Source: Pseudomonadota bacterium
GTDB taxonomy: Bacteria; Pseudomonadota; Gammaproteobacteria; QQUJ01
DNA: 64,000 nucleotides
Assembly (NCBI GenBank): GCA_008501635.1
Contig: QQUJ01000010.1
Coordinates: 434,001 to 498,000, forward strand
Direction: 5' to 3'
Shown: in pieces, positions 17,403 to 25,926 of the stretch
How positions within the stretch are numbered: the stretch's first letter is position 1
Layout: each line of letters starts with the position of its first letter
Notes under the pieces: model-generated
Told to the model about the DNA's origin: nothing
What the model saw: only the letters and a program-made list of their open reading frames with translations
Databases searched by the model: none
Position numbers and translations under genes: made by a program

Positions 17403-17846
17403 GTGGATACGCTGGACCGCCAGATCCTCAACCGGCTGCAGGATGGCTTTCCGATCGTCGAACACCCTTTCGCCGCGGTAGCCGCGGAGCTCGGTGTGGA
17501 CGAATCAACCTTGATCGAGCGCGTCCGGCAACTGCGCGAGGATGGCACGCTGACGCGCTTCGGTCCGCTCTATCACGCCGAGCGTCTCGGCGGTGGATTG
17601 ACGCTGGCCGCCATGGAGATAGCGCCCGACGATTTCGAGCGCGTCAACGAGCAGGTCAACGCCTTCCCCGAGGTCGCCCACAACTACGCGCGCGATCACC
17701 GCCTGAATATGTGGTTTGTGCTGGCGACCGAGTCACCGCAGCGCATCGATGAAGTCATTTCCGACATCGAGCAGGTCACCGGTTATCGCGTCTACAACAT
17801 GCCCAAGCAACAGGAGTTCTTCGTGGGGCTGAAGTTTGAGGTTTGA
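17403..17846 (+). CDS. nirG: Siroheme decarboxylase subunit NirG
   Basis: 147 residues from a GTG at 17403, one base after the nirL stop; the frame is open upstream but runs inside nirL. The sequence resembles NirD (FPIVEHPFAAVAAELGVDES, AFPEVAHNYARDHRLNMWFV), as expected for NirG, and has the length of that subunit. It belongs to the siroheme decarboxylase set. A 156-bp inverted-repeat element separates it from nirH. Confidence 0.9.
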   Translation: MDTLDRQILNRLQDGFPIVEHPFAAVAAELGVDESTLIERVRQLREDGTLTRFGPLYHAERLGGGLTLAAMEIAPDDFERVNEQVNAFPEVAHNYARDHRLNMWFVLATESPQRIDEVISDIEQVTGYRVYNMPKQQEFFVGLKFEV

Positions 17847-17855
17847 TTTGAACTG

Positions 17856-18011
17856 GTCTCGCGCCAGGACGCAAAGATCGCCAAGAGGAATGAAATGAAG
17901 GGAACAGGCAGGCATGTGGACCAAATGCCACCAACCTTTGAAACATCCCGCAGATCTGTCAGCGGTCGGCCACATTGCGCCGCTTCGCGTCTTTGCGTCC
18001 TGGCGCGAGAC
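17856..18011. repeat. ACGCAAAG-family inverted-repeat element, copy A (nirG-nirH junction)
   Basis: The first and last 22 bp (17856-17877 and 17990-18011) are perfect inverted copies; the core of the left end reads CGCCAGGACGCAAAGA. The 156-bp unit has no useful reading frame. It begins 9 bp after the nirG stop and ends 29 bp before the nirH GTG. Related ends occur at 18518, 19823, 28313, 29332 and 33970. Confidence 0.8.
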
Positions 18012-18040
18012 GGTTTTTGAATCTGACGGGATGGCACACC

Positions 18041-18511
18041 GTGGACGCCACTGACCGCGCAATCATCCTCGCCACCCAGGAGGGTCTGCCCATCGATCCG
18101 CAGCCCTATCATCGGGTGGCCGAGGCGGTGGGCATCGCACCCGCCGAGGTAATGGCGCGCATGCAGCGCATGTTGGATGACGGTGTGATACGCCGCATCG
18201 GCGCCGTTCCCAACCACTATCGCCTCGGGTATCGCGGCAACGGGATGAGCGTGTGGAACGTGCCCGACGAGCGCGTCGTGGAGATCGGTCGACGTTTGGG
18301 CGCGCTCGATTTCGTTAGCCACTGCTACCAGCGACCGCGCCATCCGCCGGAGTGGCCCTACAATCTCTTTATCATGGTTCATGGGCCGGATCGTGCGACG
18401 GTAGAGGAAAAGATGGAGCGCATCGCGGCCATGTTGGGCGATGACGACCGTGGTCATGAGATTCTCTACAGCAGCCGCATCCTGAAGAAAACCGGATTGC
18501 GGCTGGTATAG
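18041..18511 (+). CDS. nirH: Siroheme decarboxylase subunit NirH
   Basis: 156 residues from a GTG at 18041, chosen because VDATDRAIILATQEGLPI aligns with the start of NirL; the longer frame from 17975 reads through the repeat element. Family signatures are RIGAVPNHYRLGYRGNGMSVW, PPEWPYNLFIMVHG and the C-terminal YSSRILKKTG. It completes the D-L-G-H set. The gene lies between two inverted-repeat elements (copies A and B), so its expression depends on read-through of copy A. Confidence 0.9.
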   Translation: MDATDRAIILATQEGLPIDPQPYHRVAEAVGIAPAEVMARMQRMLDDGVIRRIGAVPNHYRLGYRGNGMSVWNVPDERVVEIGRRLGALDFVSHCYQRPRHPPEWPYNLFIMVHGPDRATVEEKMERIAAMLGDDDRGHEILYSSRILKKTGLRLV

Positions 18512-18517
18512 AGCGAG

Positions 18518-18662
18518 GTCTCGCGCAAAGGCGCGAAGACCGCGAAGAGAAAAGATATGGGCGGCTTGAATTGCGCTCGAGGGAGCGCGTGTATGCACGT
18601 GGTCTCAACTGACAACAGATCGCTTGGCACTCCTTGGCGCCTTGGCGTCTTAGCGCGAGATT
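18518..18662. repeat. ACGCAAAG-family inverted-repeat element, copy B (nirH-nirJ junction)
   Basis: The left end reads GTCTCGCGCAAAGGCGCGAA (18518 onwards). The right end, seen on the opposite strand, reads AATCTCGCGCTAAGACGCCA (down from 18662). The unit is about 145 bp, begins 6 bp after the nirH stop and ends 7 bp before the nirJ ATG. The interior is unrelated to coding sequence. Confidence 0.72.
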
Positions 18663-18669
18663 AGGCTTA

Positions 18670-19857
18670 ATGTTCCGTATAACGCACTACATCAATACTC
18701 TGCTCGAACCCACGCCGCTGGGTCCACCACGTCAGCCACCCGGACCGGTGGTGATCTGGAATCTGGTGCGCCGCTGCAACCTCACCTGCAAGCACTGTTA
18801 CTCCATCTCGGCCGACAAGGATTTCCCCGGCGAACTGGACACCGATGAGGTCTATGCGGTGATGGACGACCTCAAGGGTTTTCGCGTTCCGGTGCTGATA
18901 CTCTCGGGCGGCGAACCCTTGCTGAGGCCCGATATTTTCGAGATCTCGCACCGCGCGAAAGCGATGGGTTTCTACACCGCGCTCTCCACCAACGGGACGC
19001 TGATCGACAAATCCAACATCAATGCCATCGCCGCGGTGGGGTATGACTATCTGGGTATCAGTATCGATGGCACGCGCGAAACTCATGATCGATTTCGCCG
19101 CAAGAAGGGCGCGTTTGACGCCGCGCTGAGCGGCTTGCGTCTTTGCCGCGAACACGGCATCAAGGTGGGGCTGCGTTTCACGCTCACCAGCGACAACGTC
19201 CATGACCTGCCGGCGCTGCTCGATCTGATGCAGCGCGAGAAGATCGACAAGTTCTATCTCTCGCACCTCAACTACGCCGGTCGCGGCAACACGAACCGCC
19301 GTGACGATGCCCACCATCGCATGACCCGCGATGCCATGGATCTGCTCTTCGATACCGCACTCGCCGCCCTGGAACGGGGTGAGCATCAGGAGTTCGTCAC
19401 CGGCAACAACGATGCCGACGGCGTCTATCTGTTGCAGTGGGCGGCGCGACGGTTTCCGCAACAGCTTGAAACGCTGCGCCGGCGGCTGGTGCAGTGGGGC
19501 GGCAACGCGACGGGCGTCAACGTCGCCAATATCGACAACGAAGGCAAGGTGCACCCCGATACCATGTGGTGGCACCACACCATCGGCAACGTGCGCGAGC
19601 GTCCGTTCTCGAAAATCTGGATGGATCTCAGCGATCCGCTGATGGCGGGACTCAAGCAGCGCCCGCGCCCGGTCACCGGACGCTGCGGCGCCTGTGCTGC
19701 ACTCGACATCTGCAACGGCAACACACGCACTCGCGCGCATCAGATGACCGGCGATTACTGGGCTGAGGATCCCGGCTGTTATCTCACGGACGAGGAGATC
19801 GGTTTGAATGAGGGCACTTTTGTGTCGCGCAAAGACACCAAGGTCGCAAAGGGGTGA
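18670..19857 (+). CDS. nirJ: Radical SAM heme d1 synthase NirJ
   Basis: 395 residues from the ATG at 18670. The radical SAM [4Fe-4S] motif is C36-x3-C40-x2-C43 (RCNLTCKHCYS), followed by the GGEPLLR glycine motif. The C-terminal SPASM-like region has further cysteines (GRCGACAALDICNGNTRTR, then GCYL) for a second cluster. NirJ replaces two propionate side chains during heme d1 formation. The last residues (SRKDTKVAKG) are encoded by the left end of the repeat element at 19823, so the native C terminus was probably altered by the insertion. Confidence 0.94.
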   Translation: MFRITHYINTLLEPTPLGPPRQPPGPVVIWNLVRRCNLTCKHCYSISADKDFPGELDTDEVYAVMDDLKGFRVPVLILSGGEPLLRPDIFEISHRAKAMGFYTALSTNGTLIDKSNINAIAAVGYDYLGISIDGTRETHDRFRRKKGAFDAALSGLRLCREHGIKVGLRFTLTSDNVHDLPALLDLMQREKIDKFYLSHLNYAGRGNTNRRDDAHHRMTRDAMDLLFDTALAALERGEHQEFVTGNNDADGVYLLQWAARRFPQQLETLRRRLVQWGGNATGVNVANIDNEGKVHPDTMWWHHTIGNVRERPFSKIWMDLSDPLMAGLKQRPRPVTGRCGACAALDICNGNTRTRAHQMTGDYWAEDPGCYLTDEEIGLNEGTFVSRKDTKVAKG

Positions 19858-19970
19858 ATCGGAATGTTTGAGGTACGGACACTACCGAGCACACGTATGA
19901 CTGTAAGGCTGGGTTTGATCCGTAAGATTCTCTTCGCGGTCTTTGCGTCTTTGCGTCTTTGCGCGAGATT
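19823..19970. repeat. ACGCAAAG-family inverted-repeat element, copy C (nirJ 3' end to nirN)
   Basis: The left end (TGTCGCGCAAAGACACCAAG, from 19823) lies inside the nirJ coding sequence and supplies its last codons and stop. The right end (19931-19970) contains tandem CTTTGCGT units and ends in GCGCGAGATT. Total length is about 148 bp. nirN starts 13 bp later. Confidence 0.72.
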
Positions 19971-19983
19971 GCAGAGGTTCTAA

Positions 19984-21546
19984 ATGCGTTTACAGTCACT
20001 ATTTGGAGTTGCCCTGGTCATCTTGAGCGGGTTGCCATCGCTTAGTGCCTTCGCTGCCACGGCAGATGGCGAATCGCTCTATCGCCAACACTGCGGCGAG
20101 TGCCACGGATTGGGGCGGCTGGGTGCCATGGGCCCGGCGCTGCTTCCGGAGAATATGGTACGACTGCGCAAACCCGAAGCGGCCAGGACGATCAGGAGCG
20201 GGCGCATCGCTACCCAGATGCCACCCTTTGCAGAGAAGCTCAACGACGCCGAGATCGACCAACTGGTGGCCTATATCTACACGCCGCTGTCAGAAACTCC
20301 GGTGTGGGGCGAGAGCGAGATCAGATCCAGCCGGCTCATCCATTTTCAGCAGGCGCAGCTCGGCGATACGCCGGTATTCAACGCCGATGTGATGAATCTC
20401 TTCATCGCCGTTGAGCTGGGCGATCATCACGCCACGATTCTCGACGGCGACAAGCTGGAACCGATTCACCGTTTCCAGACGCGTCTCAATCTGCACGGCG
20501 GCCCCAAGTACTCACCCGACGGGCGGTTTATCTATCTCGCCTCGCGCGACGGTTGGGTGAGCAAATTCGATCTCTACAACCTCAAGGTGGTCGCCGAGAT
20601 TCGTGCCGGCATCAATACCCGCAATCTCGCCGTATCCGCCGATGGCAGGACCATCATGGTGGCCAACTATCTGCCGCATACCCTGGTGGCGCTGGATACA
20701 GAGAATCTGGAGCTTCTCAAAGTGATTCCGGTGGTGGATGAGACGGGCAGGAGTTCGCGGGTCAGCGCGGTCTATACGGCGAAACCGCGCCACAGCTTCG
20801 TCGTCGCGCTCAAGGATCTCAAGGAGGTGTGGGAGATCAACTACGAGGCCACACGGCCGATGGGCTTCGGCAAATGGATGCACGATTACCGCGAAGATTC
20901 CGGCGAGGGCGATGCGCAGGGGCGGTTTCCGGTGCGCACCATCAAGGTCAACCACTACCTCGATGATTTCTTCTTCGACCAGGACTACATCCTGCTGATC
21001 GGAGCTTCACGGGAGGGGAAAAGCGAGGTGGTGGATCTCGATGCCAAACGCGTGATCGCGCAGCCCGAGCTGCCGGGCATGCCGCACCTGGCATCCGGGA
21101 TCACCTGGGAGCATCAGGGGCGCACCATCATGGCGACACCCAATCTGCGCGAAGCCTCCATCAGCATCATCGACATGAAGAGTTGGGAGCTGATCAAAAA
21201 GATCCCCACACACGGACCGGGTTTTTTCATGCGCAGCCACGAAAACACACCCTACGCCTGGGTTGATGTCTTTTTCGGCGAGCATCGCGACGAGGTCCAT
21301 GTGATCGACAAACGTACGCTCGAAATCGTCAAGACGCTGAAACCGGCGCCCGGCAAAACGGCGGCCCATGTGGAATTTACCAAAGATGGCCGCTACGCGC
21401 TGCTCAGCATCTGGGACAACGAGGGTGCGATTGTGGTTTATGACGCGGCTAGCTTCGAGGAGGTCAAACGTCTGCCCATGGTCAAACCCTCGGGCAAGTA
21501 CAACGTCTGGAACAAGACCAGGCTCTCCGCAGGCACTTCACATTAG
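19984..21546 (+). CDS. nirN: NirN, NirS-like d1-heme-binding cytochrome
   Basis: 520 residues. Signal peptide (about 24 residues, ending SAFAAT), cytochrome c domain with C37-x-x-C40-H41 (HCGECHGL) and distal Met in ATQMPPF, then a d1-type beta-propeller (LNLHGGPKYSPDGRFIYLAS, HVEFTKDGRYALLS). It is a NirS paralogue; NirN catalyses the last step of d1 formation and hands d1 to NirS. It is separated from nirJ by repeat copy C. Confidence 0.93.
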   Translation: MRLQSLFGVALVILSGLPSLSAFAATADGESLYRQHCGECHGLGRLGAMGPALLPENMVRLRKPEAARTIRSGRIATQMPPFAEKLNDAEIDQLVAYIYTPLSETPVWGESEIRSSRLIHFQQAQLGDTPVFNADVMNLFIAVELGDHHATILDGDKLEPIHRFQTRLNLHGGPKYSPDGRFIYLASRDGWVSKFDLYNLKVVAEIRAGINTRNLAVSADGRTIMVANYLPHTLVALDTENLELLKVIPVVDETGRSSRVSAVYTAKPRHSFVVALKDLKEVWEINYEATRPMGFGKWMHDYREDSGEGDAQGRFPVRTIKVNHYLDDFFFDQDYILLIGASREGKSEVVDLDAKRVIAQPELPGMPHLASGITWEHQGRTIMATPNLREASISIIDMKSWELIKKIPTHGPGFFMRSHENTPYAWVDVFFGEHRDEVHVIDKRTLEIVKTLKPAPGKTAAHVEFTKDGRYALLSIWDNEGAIVVYDAASFEEVKRLPMVKPSGKYNVWNKTRLSAGTSH

Positions 21547-21557
21547 CAGCGCCTCGT

Positions 21558-22244
21558 TCAGGCGCCAAAGCTGATCAGTTTGCAAACATCGGGGATGTGA
21601 ATGGTGCGGGCCCGTACGGTGACGAGACCCTCGTCCTGCAGGTGGTGCAGGACGCGTGAAAAGGTCTCGGGAGTCAGGTTGAGGCGCGAAGCGATCAGCG
21701 CCTTACTCGCCGACAATTCCAGGGTATAAGCGCCATGATCCTTGTCGCCGCCGATCTCATCGCGCAGCAGGTAACCGATCACGCGCTGCATGGAGGAGTG
21801 GAGAGTGATGTCCTCCACATCGTGCACGATGCGGTGCAGGCGCATCGCCAATCCCGAGAGCATAGCCAGGGCGAACTGCGGATCGGCCTCGACCTCGCGG
21901 AAAACCGCATCGCGGGGGATGAATATCAAGCGGCTCTCGCGCGTGGCTTGCGCATAGACCGGGGTGGGACGGCGCAGAAACATCACCGCCTCCGCGAAGC
22001 TCATGCCACTGGGGATGATTTCCAGAACCTTCTCGTTGCCGTCCTCGGTCAGGAAGGCGAGCTTGATCTGACCTTCAATCACGAAATAGAAGCCGTTGCT
22101 GGGGTCGCCTTTGTTGAACAGTATCGCGCCACGCTTGACGGTCAATTCACGGGATTCCGCAGCAATCACCGTAAGGTGACTGTCGGCGACTTCCTGGAAG
22201 AGGGGAACGGCGGCTAAGGCAGTTTTGACCGATTGGGTACTCAT
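21558..22244 (-). CDS. dnr: Crp/Fnr family regulator Dnr (NO-responsive)
   Basis: 228 residues: cyclic-nucleotide-binding-like sensor domain (about 1-140), dimer helix, and HTH (about 165-215). The N terminus lacks the cysteine cluster of Fnr, leaving only one Cys near the C terminus, so it is of the Dnr/NnrR class that senses NO through haem. The recognition helix contains LTPETFSRVL; the E-x-x-S-R pattern contacts TTGAT half sites, matching the boxes at 798, 10624, 14461 and 22314. It converges on nirN, and a perfect box lies 70 bp upstream of its own start, suggesting autoregulation. Confidence 0.9.
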   Translation of the reverse strand: MSTQSVKTALAAVPLFQEVADSHLTVIAAESRELTVKRGAILFNKGDPSNGFYFVIEGQIKLAFLTEDGNEKVLEIIPSGMSFAEAVMFLRRPTPVYAQATRESRLIFIPRDAVFREVEADPQFALAMLSGLAMRLHRIVHDVEDITLHSSMQRVIGYLLRDEIGGDKDHGAYTLELSASKALIASRLNLTPETFSRVLHHLQDEGLVTVRARTIHIPDVCKLISFGA

Positions 22245-22313
22245 GTTGGATAATCAGTGCCCCTAACTTGTATCTTAAATACTTCTTTGCGATGCCTGAT
22301 CAACAGTAGGGGG

Positions 22314-22327
22314 TTGATCCTGATCAA
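22314..22327. promoter_or_regulatory. DNR/FNR-type box between dnr and hemerythrin gene
   Basis: TTGATCCTGATCAA fits TTGAT-N4-ATCAA perfectly. Seen from dnr (start 22244) the centre is about 76 bp upstream; from the hemerythrin gene (start 22508) it is about 187 bp upstream. The symmetric site could serve both divergent genes. Another half-site-like TGATCAA lies just left (about 22297). Confidence 0.75.
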
Positions 22328-22507
22328 GGACGTTTCGGCGGCGCCACGCAATAGTACAAGGGCCGATTAATACTTGCCAATAAGGCGGCACCGTCCTGCG
22401 GGGATAAAAGGAGGGATACGACAGGCTGTATTGCCACCCGCATTGGGCGCCATGGTGTCGGTTATCGCAAGTATTAACATGCACTTACTCACTTGGAGGA
22501 TAGGTCG

Positions 22508-22936
22508 TTGAGTCAAATCAGTCAGTACATGACGCAGGATCACCGTGCCTGCGACGAGCGGTTCGCAAGCGCCGAAGAGGCCGTCAGCACTCAGGATTGG
22601 GAGAGTGCCGCGGTCCAGTTCGAGGGCTTCCAGCAGGCGATGGAGCGTCATCTGGGGATGGAGGAGGAGACCCTGTTTCCCGAGTTCGAACAGGCCACCG
22701 GAAACACCATGGGTCCGACGCAGATGATGCGCATGGAGCACGAGCAGATGCGCGATCTGATCCGCCAATTGGCAGCCGCGCTGCATGCGCAGGACGTCGA
22801 TACCTATCTGGGAGTTTCCGAAACGCTGCTGATCATGATGCAGCAGCACAACGTCAAAGAGGAGCAGATCCTCTATCCAATGACCGATCAGGCTCTGGGG
22901 GGAACCGATGTGCTGGATCGTATGCAGCAACGCTAG
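22508..22936 (+). CDS. Hemerythrin domain protein
   Basis: 142 residues from a TTG at 22508 placed eight bases after GGAGG. The di-iron ligand pattern of hemerythrins is present: DHRACDERF, then MERHLGMEEETLFPEFE, MEHEQMR, and QHNVKEEQILYPMTD. The protein is cytoplasmic. Such single-domain hemerythrins near denitrification regulators are thought to bind O2 or NO or to help repair NO-damaged iron centres; this role is inferred. It is followed at 12 bp by the DUF2249 gene. Confidence 0.87.
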   Translation: MSQISQYMTQDHRACDERFASAEEAVSTQDWESAAVQFEGFQQAMERHLGMEEETLFPEFEQATGNTMGPTQMMRMEHEQMRDLIRQLAAALHAQDVDTYLGVSETLLIMMQQHNVKEEQILYPMTDQALGGTDVLDRMQQR

Positions 22937-22948
22937 ATCGGTGCGGCC

Positions 22949-23233
22949 ATGGTAGATGCTGAACGAGAAGCCAGGGAGCGGTTTCTCGATGTCAGCGAGT
23001 TGGAGCCGTGCGAGCCGATGGAGCGCGCGCTTGAAGCGGTGCGCGATCTCCAGGCGGGCGAGTACATACGCATGATCCATCGCCAGGAGCCGCATCTGCT
23101 ATATCCCATGCTCGAGCGGCTGGGGATGGCTTGGTATACGCGGGAAGGTATGCCCATCGAAGTTCTGATCTATCGCGCAGACGACGAGATCGCCCGGCGG
23201 GCGGTGATGGCTATCGCTGCTCGCGATGGCTGA
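22949..23233 (+). CDS. DUF2249 domain protein
   Basis: 94 residues with the DUF2249 pattern: FLDVSELEPCEPMERALEAV, then HRQEPHLLYPMLERLGM and EVLIYRADD. The domain resembles TusA/SirA in fold and is commonly found beside hemerythrins in denitrifiers. The single Cys (EPCEP) sits near the TusA active-site position. It lies between the hemerythrin and NnrS-like genes, probably in one transcript. Confidence 0.82.
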   Translation: MVDAEREARERFLDVSELEPCEPMERALEAVRDLQAGEYIRMIHRQEPHLLYPMLERLGMAWYTREGMPIEVLIYRADDEIARRAVMAIAARDG

Positions 23234-23247
23234 AGCGATACTCGTCC

Positions 23248-24618
23248 ATGTACAACGCTGATCTGGCCTTTGACAAGGCGCCACCGCTCGATACCCCGTT
23301 TAGGTTTTTCCTGACGGCACCGCTGTTCGGCATGGCCGCTGCGCTGTTGCTGCTATGGGCAGGGCCGGATGCCCTGGCCACACGCTGGTCGCCGACGTTG
23401 TTGGCACTCACGCATCTCATCACGCTGGGGGTGTTGGTGATGGTGATGGTGGGTGCGGTAATCCAGATGGTGGCGGTGATAGCGGGGTCACCCGCTGCCC
23501 GGCCGCGGCTGCTGGGGGGGATCGTCCACGGTGCGTTGATTATCGGCGTCGCTGGTCTGGGAATTGGTCTGCTGGGTCTGGGCAGCGGCTGGATGCTGGT
23601 GGCCGTGATCTTTCTGGGTCTGGGAATCACCGGTTTCGTGGTTATCGCCCTGCAGACGCTGCTGCGCGCACCGCGCGCTCACGACACGGTGCTGGGTATG
23701 GAACTCGCCGTGATCGCCCTGGCACTGACGCTTGGCCTGGGGTTGGTCCTGGCTTTCGGGCACGCCCTTGAGGATGTGCCGCTGTATCGATTCCCGCTCA
23801 CCGATGCGCACCTGGGATGGGGTATCGCCGGTTGGATCGGCCTGCTGCTGGTCGGTGTCTCCTTCCAGGTGGTGCCCATGTTTCAGATCACACCCAATTA
23901 TCCTGACTGGATGCGCCGCTGGCTGATCAAGGTGATTTTTGCCGGGCTGCTGACCTGGAGTGTGGGTGATCTGCTGGCCTTCTGGTGGAACCCCGGCTGG
24001 GTGTGGGTGGGGCGAATCGGTGGTGTCGTACTGTTGGGTGCTTTCGCTGTCTTTGCCATCGTCACCTTGCGTCTGCAGTCACAACGCCGCCGGCGTCTGG
24101 CTGATGTCACTACCGATTTCTGGCGCGTGGGGATGGTGTGCGCGGTACTCTCCGGGCTGGTCTGGCTGGTGGCGCAACTGGTCCCGCAGTTTGCCCACTA
24201 CCGCGGCTATCCGTTGCTGCTGGGTAGTCTGCTGCTCGGCGGGTTTGCGCTCTCGGTGGTCAATGGGATGCTGTACAAGATCGTGCCGTTTCTGGTCTGG
24301 TTCCATCTGCAGAATGAGATGCTGAGCGCCACTAATGTCACCCTGGTGCGGGTACCGAATATGAAGCAGATCGTGCCCGATCTATGGGCACGGCGGCAGC
24401 TGCGGGTTCATCAGGTCGCGATGGTGCTGTTGCTGGGGGCGATCGTCTATCCGGTGTTTCTGACTCATCTGTCCGCCGTCGCTTTTTTCATCTCCTTCGC
24501 ACTGTTGCTCTGGAACATAGTGGGTGCCTCGTTTACCTACCGTAAACACCACCTTCGTATGACCAGACCAGCGGTGGCACCGCCTGTTGAAACCACCTCT
24601 CCTTCGGCACATCGCTGA
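23248..24618 (+). CDS. NnrS-like polytopic membrane protein
   Basis: 456 residues from the ATG at 23248; the frame is open upstream within the DUF2249 gene. About twelve hydrophobic helices are predicted. Conserved-looking polar points inside helices are LALTHLITLGVLVMVMVG, GWIGLLLVGVSFQVVPMFQ and GMLYKIVPFLVWFHLQNE, with several His and Gln that could bind haem or metal. NnrS is a haem-copper membrane protein linked to NO tolerance. Similarity here is by pattern and context only, so the label is tentative. Confidence 0.65.
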   Translation: MYNADLAFDKAPPLDTPFRFFLTAPLFGMAAALLLLWAGPDALATRWSPTLLALTHLITLGVLVMVMVGAVIQMVAVIAGSPAARPRLLGGIVHGALIIGVAGLGIGLLGLGSGWMLVAVIFLGLGITGFVVIALQTLLRAPRAHDTVLGMELAVIALALTLGLGLVLAFGHALEDVPLYRFPLTDAHLGWGIAGWIGLLLVGVSFQVVPMFQITPNYPDWMRRWLIKVIFAGLLTWSVGDLLAFWWNPGWVWVGRIGGVVLLGAFAVFAIVTLRLQSQRRRRLADVTTDFWRVGMVCAVLSGLVWLVAQLVPQFAHYRGYPLLLGSLLLGGFALSVVNGMLYKIVPFLVWFHLQNEMLSATNVTLVRVPNMKQIVPDLWARRQLRVHQVAMVLLLGAIVYPVFLTHLSAVAFFISFALLLWNIVGASFTYRKHHLRMTRPAVAPPVETTSPSAHR

Positions 24619-24687
24619 TCACCCTTCGTATACAATGGCGTGATTCTTGACGCGTTGCCGGCGGGTAACGCCTGCGCAGGGTTTGGC

Positions 24688-25473
24688 ATGGGCTGGTGGG
24701 GGAAACTGCTCGGAGGGGCATTCGGCTATCTGATCGGCGGGCCGTTGGGCGCGATACTGGGCGCTGCGCTCGGGCACGGCTTCGATAAAAGCCTGCGTGA
24801 TTTTCGCGGGAACGGCTGGCGCCTGGGTGATCAACAGCGTGTCCAGACCGCCTTCTTTACCGCCACCTTCTCGGTGATGGGACATATCTGCAAGGCTGAC
24901 GGCCGGGTGAGCGAAGACGAGATCATCGCCGCCCGCTCGGTGATGTCGAAGATGGAGTTGAACCCCGATCTCAAACTCACCGCCATGCGCCTTTTCACCG
25001 AGGGCAAGAAACCAGGTTTTCCACTGGATGCGGCCCTGGAGCAGTTCCGCCGCGAATGTCATCGTCGCCATACGCTGCTGCGCCTGTTTGTGGAGATCCA
25101 ACTCCAGGCGGCGCTCGCCGATGGCGAACTGGCTCACGAGGAGCGGGCTCTGCTCCTGCATATCTGTGACCGCCTGGGCATCTCCCGCGCCGAGTTCGCT
25201 CAATTGGAGGGGATGGCGGGTGCGGAACGCCACTACAATCGCAACGGCGACCGGCCGGCCAGCATTGCCGATGCCTACGCACTGCTGGGCGTCACGCCGC
25301 AGAACGGTGAGGCGGAGATCAAAAAGGCCTATCGTCGCCTGCTCAATCAGCACCACCCCGACAAGCTGGTGGCCAAGGGCTTGCCCGAGGAGATGATGAA
25401 GCTTGCGGCGCAGAAGACGCACGAGATCAAGAGTGCCTACGAACAGATAAAAGCGGCCCGCGGTTTCCGCTGA
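24688..25473 (+). CDS. djlA: Co-chaperone DjlA
   Basis: 261 residues from the ATG at 24688. An N-terminal glycine-rich membrane helix (GGAFGYLIGGPLGAILGAAL) is followed by a TerB-like domain (DGRVSEDEIIAARSVMSKM) and a C-terminal J domain (AYALLGVTPQNGEAEIKKAY) with the HPD motif (QHHPDKL). This order is that of DjlA, an inner-membrane DnaK co-chaperone. It stands alone. Confidence 0.93.
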   Translation: MGWWGKLLGGAFGYLIGGPLGAILGAALGHGFDKSLRDFRGNGWRLGDQQRVQTAFFTATFSVMGHICKADGRVSEDEIIAARSVMSKMELNPDLKLTAMRLFTEGKKPGFPLDAALEQFRRECHRRHTLLRLFVEIQLQAALADGELAHEERALLLHICDRLGISRAEFAQLEGMAGAERHYNRNGDRPASIADAYALLGVTPQNGEAEIKKAYRRLLNQHHPDKLVAKGLPEEMMKLAAQKTHEIKSAYEQIKAARGFR

Positions 25474-25734
25474 CTTTTGCAACACTTGCCGGATACTGCC
25501 GGGCGGGCGCCATACTCCAATCTGCAACCTTTTGTTATTCCAGGGTATTTACCGGGTTCCGGAGTGTGCAGTTTGCAGGGCAGTCTCCAACAACAAACAG
25601 GTAGTACGTCGCTTGGCTGAGATGGACAGTGGGGTTGCCTGATAGCAGCACCCGGCCGTCGAGAGTGACGTTTCGCGCTGGTCGATGGGCGCGCGGGGTA
25701 TTTATCGAGCTGATGCCCCGGAGTGGCCAGCAGC

Positions 25735-25926
25735 CCGCGCCGCCGCGTTCAGAGTACCACCCGGTCTTCCCTATCGAGCCCTGCCCAGGCAACGAAGAGG
25801 CGCTGGACTTTGGCCTCGCCTCCAATACCGAGCGTCGCCGGGCGCTGGCGGAGGCCCGCGACAGTGCCGATCTGACCGTCAGCGCAGCGCTGCGTCGGGT
25901 TCAGGGACAGGGAGCGGTTGTCGATT
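25735..25926 (+). pseudogene. CHASE-domain fragment (relic of a sensor protein)
   Basis: A translated stretch reads SEYHPVFPIEPCPGNEEALD, then FGLASNTERRRALAEARDSA and LTVSAALRRVQ, and stops soon after. This closely follows the C-terminal half of CHASE sensor domains (Y-x-P-V-x-x-I-E-P, G-N-x-x-A-L-x-F-D-L-A-S, R-x-A-L-x-x-A-R-D). No start, transmembrane helices or output domain remain. The rest of the 580-bp interval 25474-26053 shows nothing else recognisable. Confidence 0.55.

Noticed and set aside
16413-18511. NirD/L/G/H considered as four Lrp/AsnC transcription regulators
   Set aside because: Their order between nirF and nirJ, family motifs such as WPYNLY and HNYxRxHRxNxWFV, and pairwise similarity fit siroheme decarboxylase subunits.
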